A stretch of 25,028 bases of DNA from JAFGHJ01 sp964606065 (GTDB lineage: Bacteria; Hydrothermota; UBA3072): assembly GCA_964606065.1 (NCBI GenBank), contig CAZSEX010000030.1:1-25028 (forward strand), given 5' to 3'. Positions 23,335 to 25,028 of this stretch are shown here, piece by piece. Below the pieces are notes generated by a model. The model made no database searches. It was not told the DNA's origin and worked only from the letters and a program-made list of their open reading frames with translations. Each line of letters starts with the position of its first letter. Positions within the stretch are counted from its first letter, which is position 1. A program made the translations under genes and the position numbers.

Positions 23335-23805
23335 GTGAGTGGTTTTTGGATAGCATTATCAGGTGTAGGAGTGGCTGCTTTTTTCGCAGGAATCGGTTCG
23401 TCTATTGGTGTAGGTATTCCTTCCAGAGCGGCTGCAGGTGTTCTCGCGGAACAACCCGATAGATTTGGCAGAATGTTTATTCTTGTAGTGCTCCCTTCAA
23501 CTCAGGGTTTCTATGGTTTTATTGCTGCTATGTTCATGATGATGAAGTTGGGAATGTTTGGAGGAAATATTAATTTTGATATGAGTATTATTCAGGGAGT
23601 TCAATATCTTATGGCAGCTCTTCCAGTTGGAATTCTCGGTCTGGTTTCCGGTTATCATCAGGGACTTGTTTCTACCTCGGGTGTTGAACTTGCAGCAAAA
23701 CAACCGGAAGCAACAATGAGAGTGGTAATTTTCGCGGTTATGGTCGAAACTTACGCTATTCTCGGTTTTGTTACCACTTTTTTAATGGTTAACGCTATTG
23801 GTTAG
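23335..23805 (+). CDS. ntpK: V-type ATPase subunit K (proteolipid ring), sodium-type
   Basis: A 156-residue rotor subunit with two helical hairpins (four membrane segments). The ion carboxylate, Glu138 (MVETYAILGF), occurs only in the second hairpin; the first has Gln57 instead (LPSTQGFYGF), as in Enterococcus hirae NtpK. The residues that bind Na+ there (Leu61, Thr64, Gln65, Gln110, Glu139) have counterparts Leu53, Thr56, Gln57, Gln109 (YHQG) and Glu138. Na+ coupling is therefore predicted. The start is GTG with AAGGAGG upstream. The next gene follows after 3 bp. Confidence 0.95.
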   Translation: MSGFWIALSGVGVAAFFAGIGSSIGVGIPSRAAAGVLAEQPDRFGRMFILVVLPSTQGFYGFIAAMFMMMKLGMFGGNINFDMSIIQGVQYLMAALPVGILGLVSGYHQGLVSTSGVELAAKQPEATMRVVIFAVMVETYAILGFVTTFLMVNAIG

Positions 23806-23808
23806 AAA

Positions 23809-24387
23809 ATGGGTAAAGTTAAAGATAAGATTTTAAAAGAAGCTGAAGAGAACAAAAAGAAAATAGAGAGAGAAGCCACTGCTAAAATTAAAGAAATTAA
23901 AAAAGAGGCTAATAAAAAAGCGAGAGAGGTAGAGAAAAAAGGTGAGATTAGAGCAGGGGAAGAAGAAAAGATCGAGAAAGAAAGAATCCTGAGCAGAGTC
24001 AGAATGAATCTTTCTAATAAGAGACTGGATAAGAAGAACAAAATCATGGAAGATTTGAAAAGTAAAGTTTCAGAAGAGATGAAGAAATTGAAGTGGGATG
24101 AGTATAAAGAACTGGTTAAGAAACTGATTCTCTCGGCTTCGGAAGATGGGGATGAGGAAATCATTCCCGGGGTTTTGCATAACGATAAAGTTGAGAAATT
24201 AATAGAAGAGTTAAACAAGCAAAAGAAATATGATTTTAAAATCTCGAATAAAAAGGGAAATTTTGAAGTGGGAATAATCTTATCTAAAGGAAAAAGGAAA
24301 GTCGATGCTACTCTTCCCGTCTTACTTGAGGAAATCTTTGAAGAAATGCAAGAGGAAATCGTAGGTTCTTTGTTTGGAAGTGAATAA
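23809..24387 (+). CDS. ntpE: V/A-type ATPase subunit E (peripheral stalk)
   Basis: A 192-residue stalk subunit. The first 90 residues are a long charged helix (EAEENKKKIEREATAKIKEI and onward). The C-terminal part is a globular domain ending EVGIILSKGKRKVDATLPVLLEEIF and a short helix, as in other E subunits that cap the A/B head. The ATG comes three bases after the K stop with no clear Shine-Dalgarno of its own, so it may be read by coupling. Its end overlaps the start of subunit C by 8 bp. A long antisense frame over this gene is a by-product of its lysine/glutamate codons. Confidence 0.92.
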   Translation: MGKVKDKILKEAEENKKKIEREATAKIKEIKKEANKKAREVEKKGEIRAGEEEKIEKERILSRVRMNLSNKRLDKKNKIMEDLKSKVSEEMKKLKWDEYKELVKKLILSASEDGDEEIIPGVLHNDKVEKLIEELNKQKKYDFKISNKKGNFEVGIILSKGKRKVDATLPVLLEEIFEEMQEEIVGSLFGSE

Positions 24388-25028
24388 ATTCGAAAAAGTA
24401 AGAGTTCTGGATACAAAGTACACTTATGTTTTAGGCGTAATACGCGCGCGTGAAGTAAAGTTGTTAACCGACAAAAGATTCGAGGAATTACTTTCCACCG
24501 GGGACGTTGAAGAATTAATAGCGGCTCTACATGATACCGATTACGGGGAATATCTTAGAAATGTTGGTAAATATAAAGCTGAAGAAGCTCTCGAAATGGC
24601 TAAGATTGCTCTTTATAATGAAATGGAAAAATTCGTAAATAATTTTGAAATAATGAGGATTTTAAGAGCGAAATACGATTTTCATAATATAAAAGTTCTT
24701 CTAAAGGGAAAAATTGCTGAGGAGGATTTCACAGATAAATGTTCTCCGCTTGGATACATACCTGTTTCTAAATTAACAGAGATAGTTCGAGAAGAAAAAT
24801 ATGAGCGTCTCCCGGATTATCTTCAAAGATCAGTGGAAAAGGGGATAGATGCTTACTATTCGAATGATCACAATCCTCAGTATTTAAGTTTTGCCGTTGA
24901 TTCCATTATGGCTGAAACGTTGACTTTGTATATCAAAAATTCTTTTCTTAATAATTATTATAAAATATGGGTGGATTTAACGAATCTAAAAATTATCCTC
25001 AGACTCTTATTTCTTGAAAGGTACGAGG
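24380..25028 (+). CDS. ntpC: V/A-type ATPase subunit C (d-subunit), partial
   Basis: The first 216 codons of the subunit that joins the central stalk to the K ring; the rest lies beyond the right edge (the family is about 320-340 residues). The start is GTG at 24380, inside the end of the subunit E gene, with TTTGGAAG just upstream. The protein begins MNKFEKVRVLDTKYTYVLGV. Typical elements follow: LRAKYDFHNIKVLLKGK at about 98-114, and DLTNLKIILR near the cut end, the repeated D-x-x-N-L/I-K-x-x-L/R pattern of this family. The order suggests F, A, B and D subunit genes next. Confidence 0.93.
   Translation, partial: MNKFEKVRVLDTKYTYVLGVIRAREVKLLTDKRFEELLSTGDVEELIAALHDTDYGEYLRNVGKYKAEEALEMAKIALYNEMEKFVNNFEIMRILRAKYDFHNIKVLLKGKIAEEDFTDKCSPLGYIPVSKLTEIVREEKYERLPDYLQRSVEKGIDAYYSNDHNPQYLSFAVDSIMAETLTLYIKNSFLNNYYKIWVDLTNLKIILRLLFLERYE

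Noticed and set aside
23802..24416. 204-codon minus-strand reading frame over the ATPase subunit E gene
   Set aside because: It is the antisense of a K/E-rich coiled coil, which yields long serine/leucine/phenylalanine frames by composition. Operon logic favours the plus strand.

Overview
The window comes from a bacterium with fairly AT-rich DNA. Strong Shine-Dalgarno sequences and sigma70-like promoters (TTGACA, a 16-nt spacer, an AT-rich -10) argue against an archaeon, despite an archaeal/vacuolar-type ATPase and an archaeal-style asparagine synthetase. An A/V-type ATPase, a small EF-Tu-domain protein and many short-word intergenic repeats would suit an anaerobic candidate-phylum lineage of the Omnitrophota/Elusimicrobiota kind. 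That placement is a weak inference; nothing here fixes the taxon.

Layout. Positions 1-350 hold what looks like the promoter and leader of a minus-strand gene lying off the left edge, plus a heptamer array. Positions 350-1730 are a toxin-antitoxin island: an antitoxin/PIN toxin pair (+), an orphan small antitoxin-like gene (+), and a DUF433 antitoxin with a frameshifted DUF5615 toxin (-). Positions 1776-2258 are non-coding and full of short-period repeats.

Positions 2259-13780 (-) form a seven-gene nitrogen-assimilation operon, transcribed in the order asparagine synthetase (AsnRS-like) - amtB - PII - glnA - gltB - gltD - purF. It covers ammonium uptake, sensing, the GS/GOGAT cycle, amide nitrogen transfer to asparagine, and the first glutamine-consuming step of purine synthesis. 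It has a clean promoter followed by a 36-bp near-perfect palindrome whose centre matches an ARG-box core. PII lacks Tyr51 and GlnA looks like the GSI-alpha type, so the classical GlnD/GlnE covalent cascade is probably absent. putP (-) follows with its own promoter.

Positions 15628-19679 (+) hold tldD-pmbA-azgA (a metalloprotease pair and a purine permease). After them come a DUF4870 membrane protein with a strong terminator, a 500-bp repeat-rich gap with a palindromic MITE-like element, and a small EF-Tu domain II-like protein. From 20997 a V/A-ATPase operon begins in the order G/H - I - K - E - C, with C cut off by the right edge. The K subunit carries the residues that bind Na+ in Enterococcus NtpK, so the enzyme is predicted to couple to Na+. 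That would fit the nearby Na+/proline symporter.

The most unusual material is non-coding: at least ten intergenic arrays in which a 3-5-nt core recurs at an exact 7-, 8- or 9-bp step while the remaining bases vary. Two lie inside the nitrogen operon, and several are arranged as facing inverted arms.
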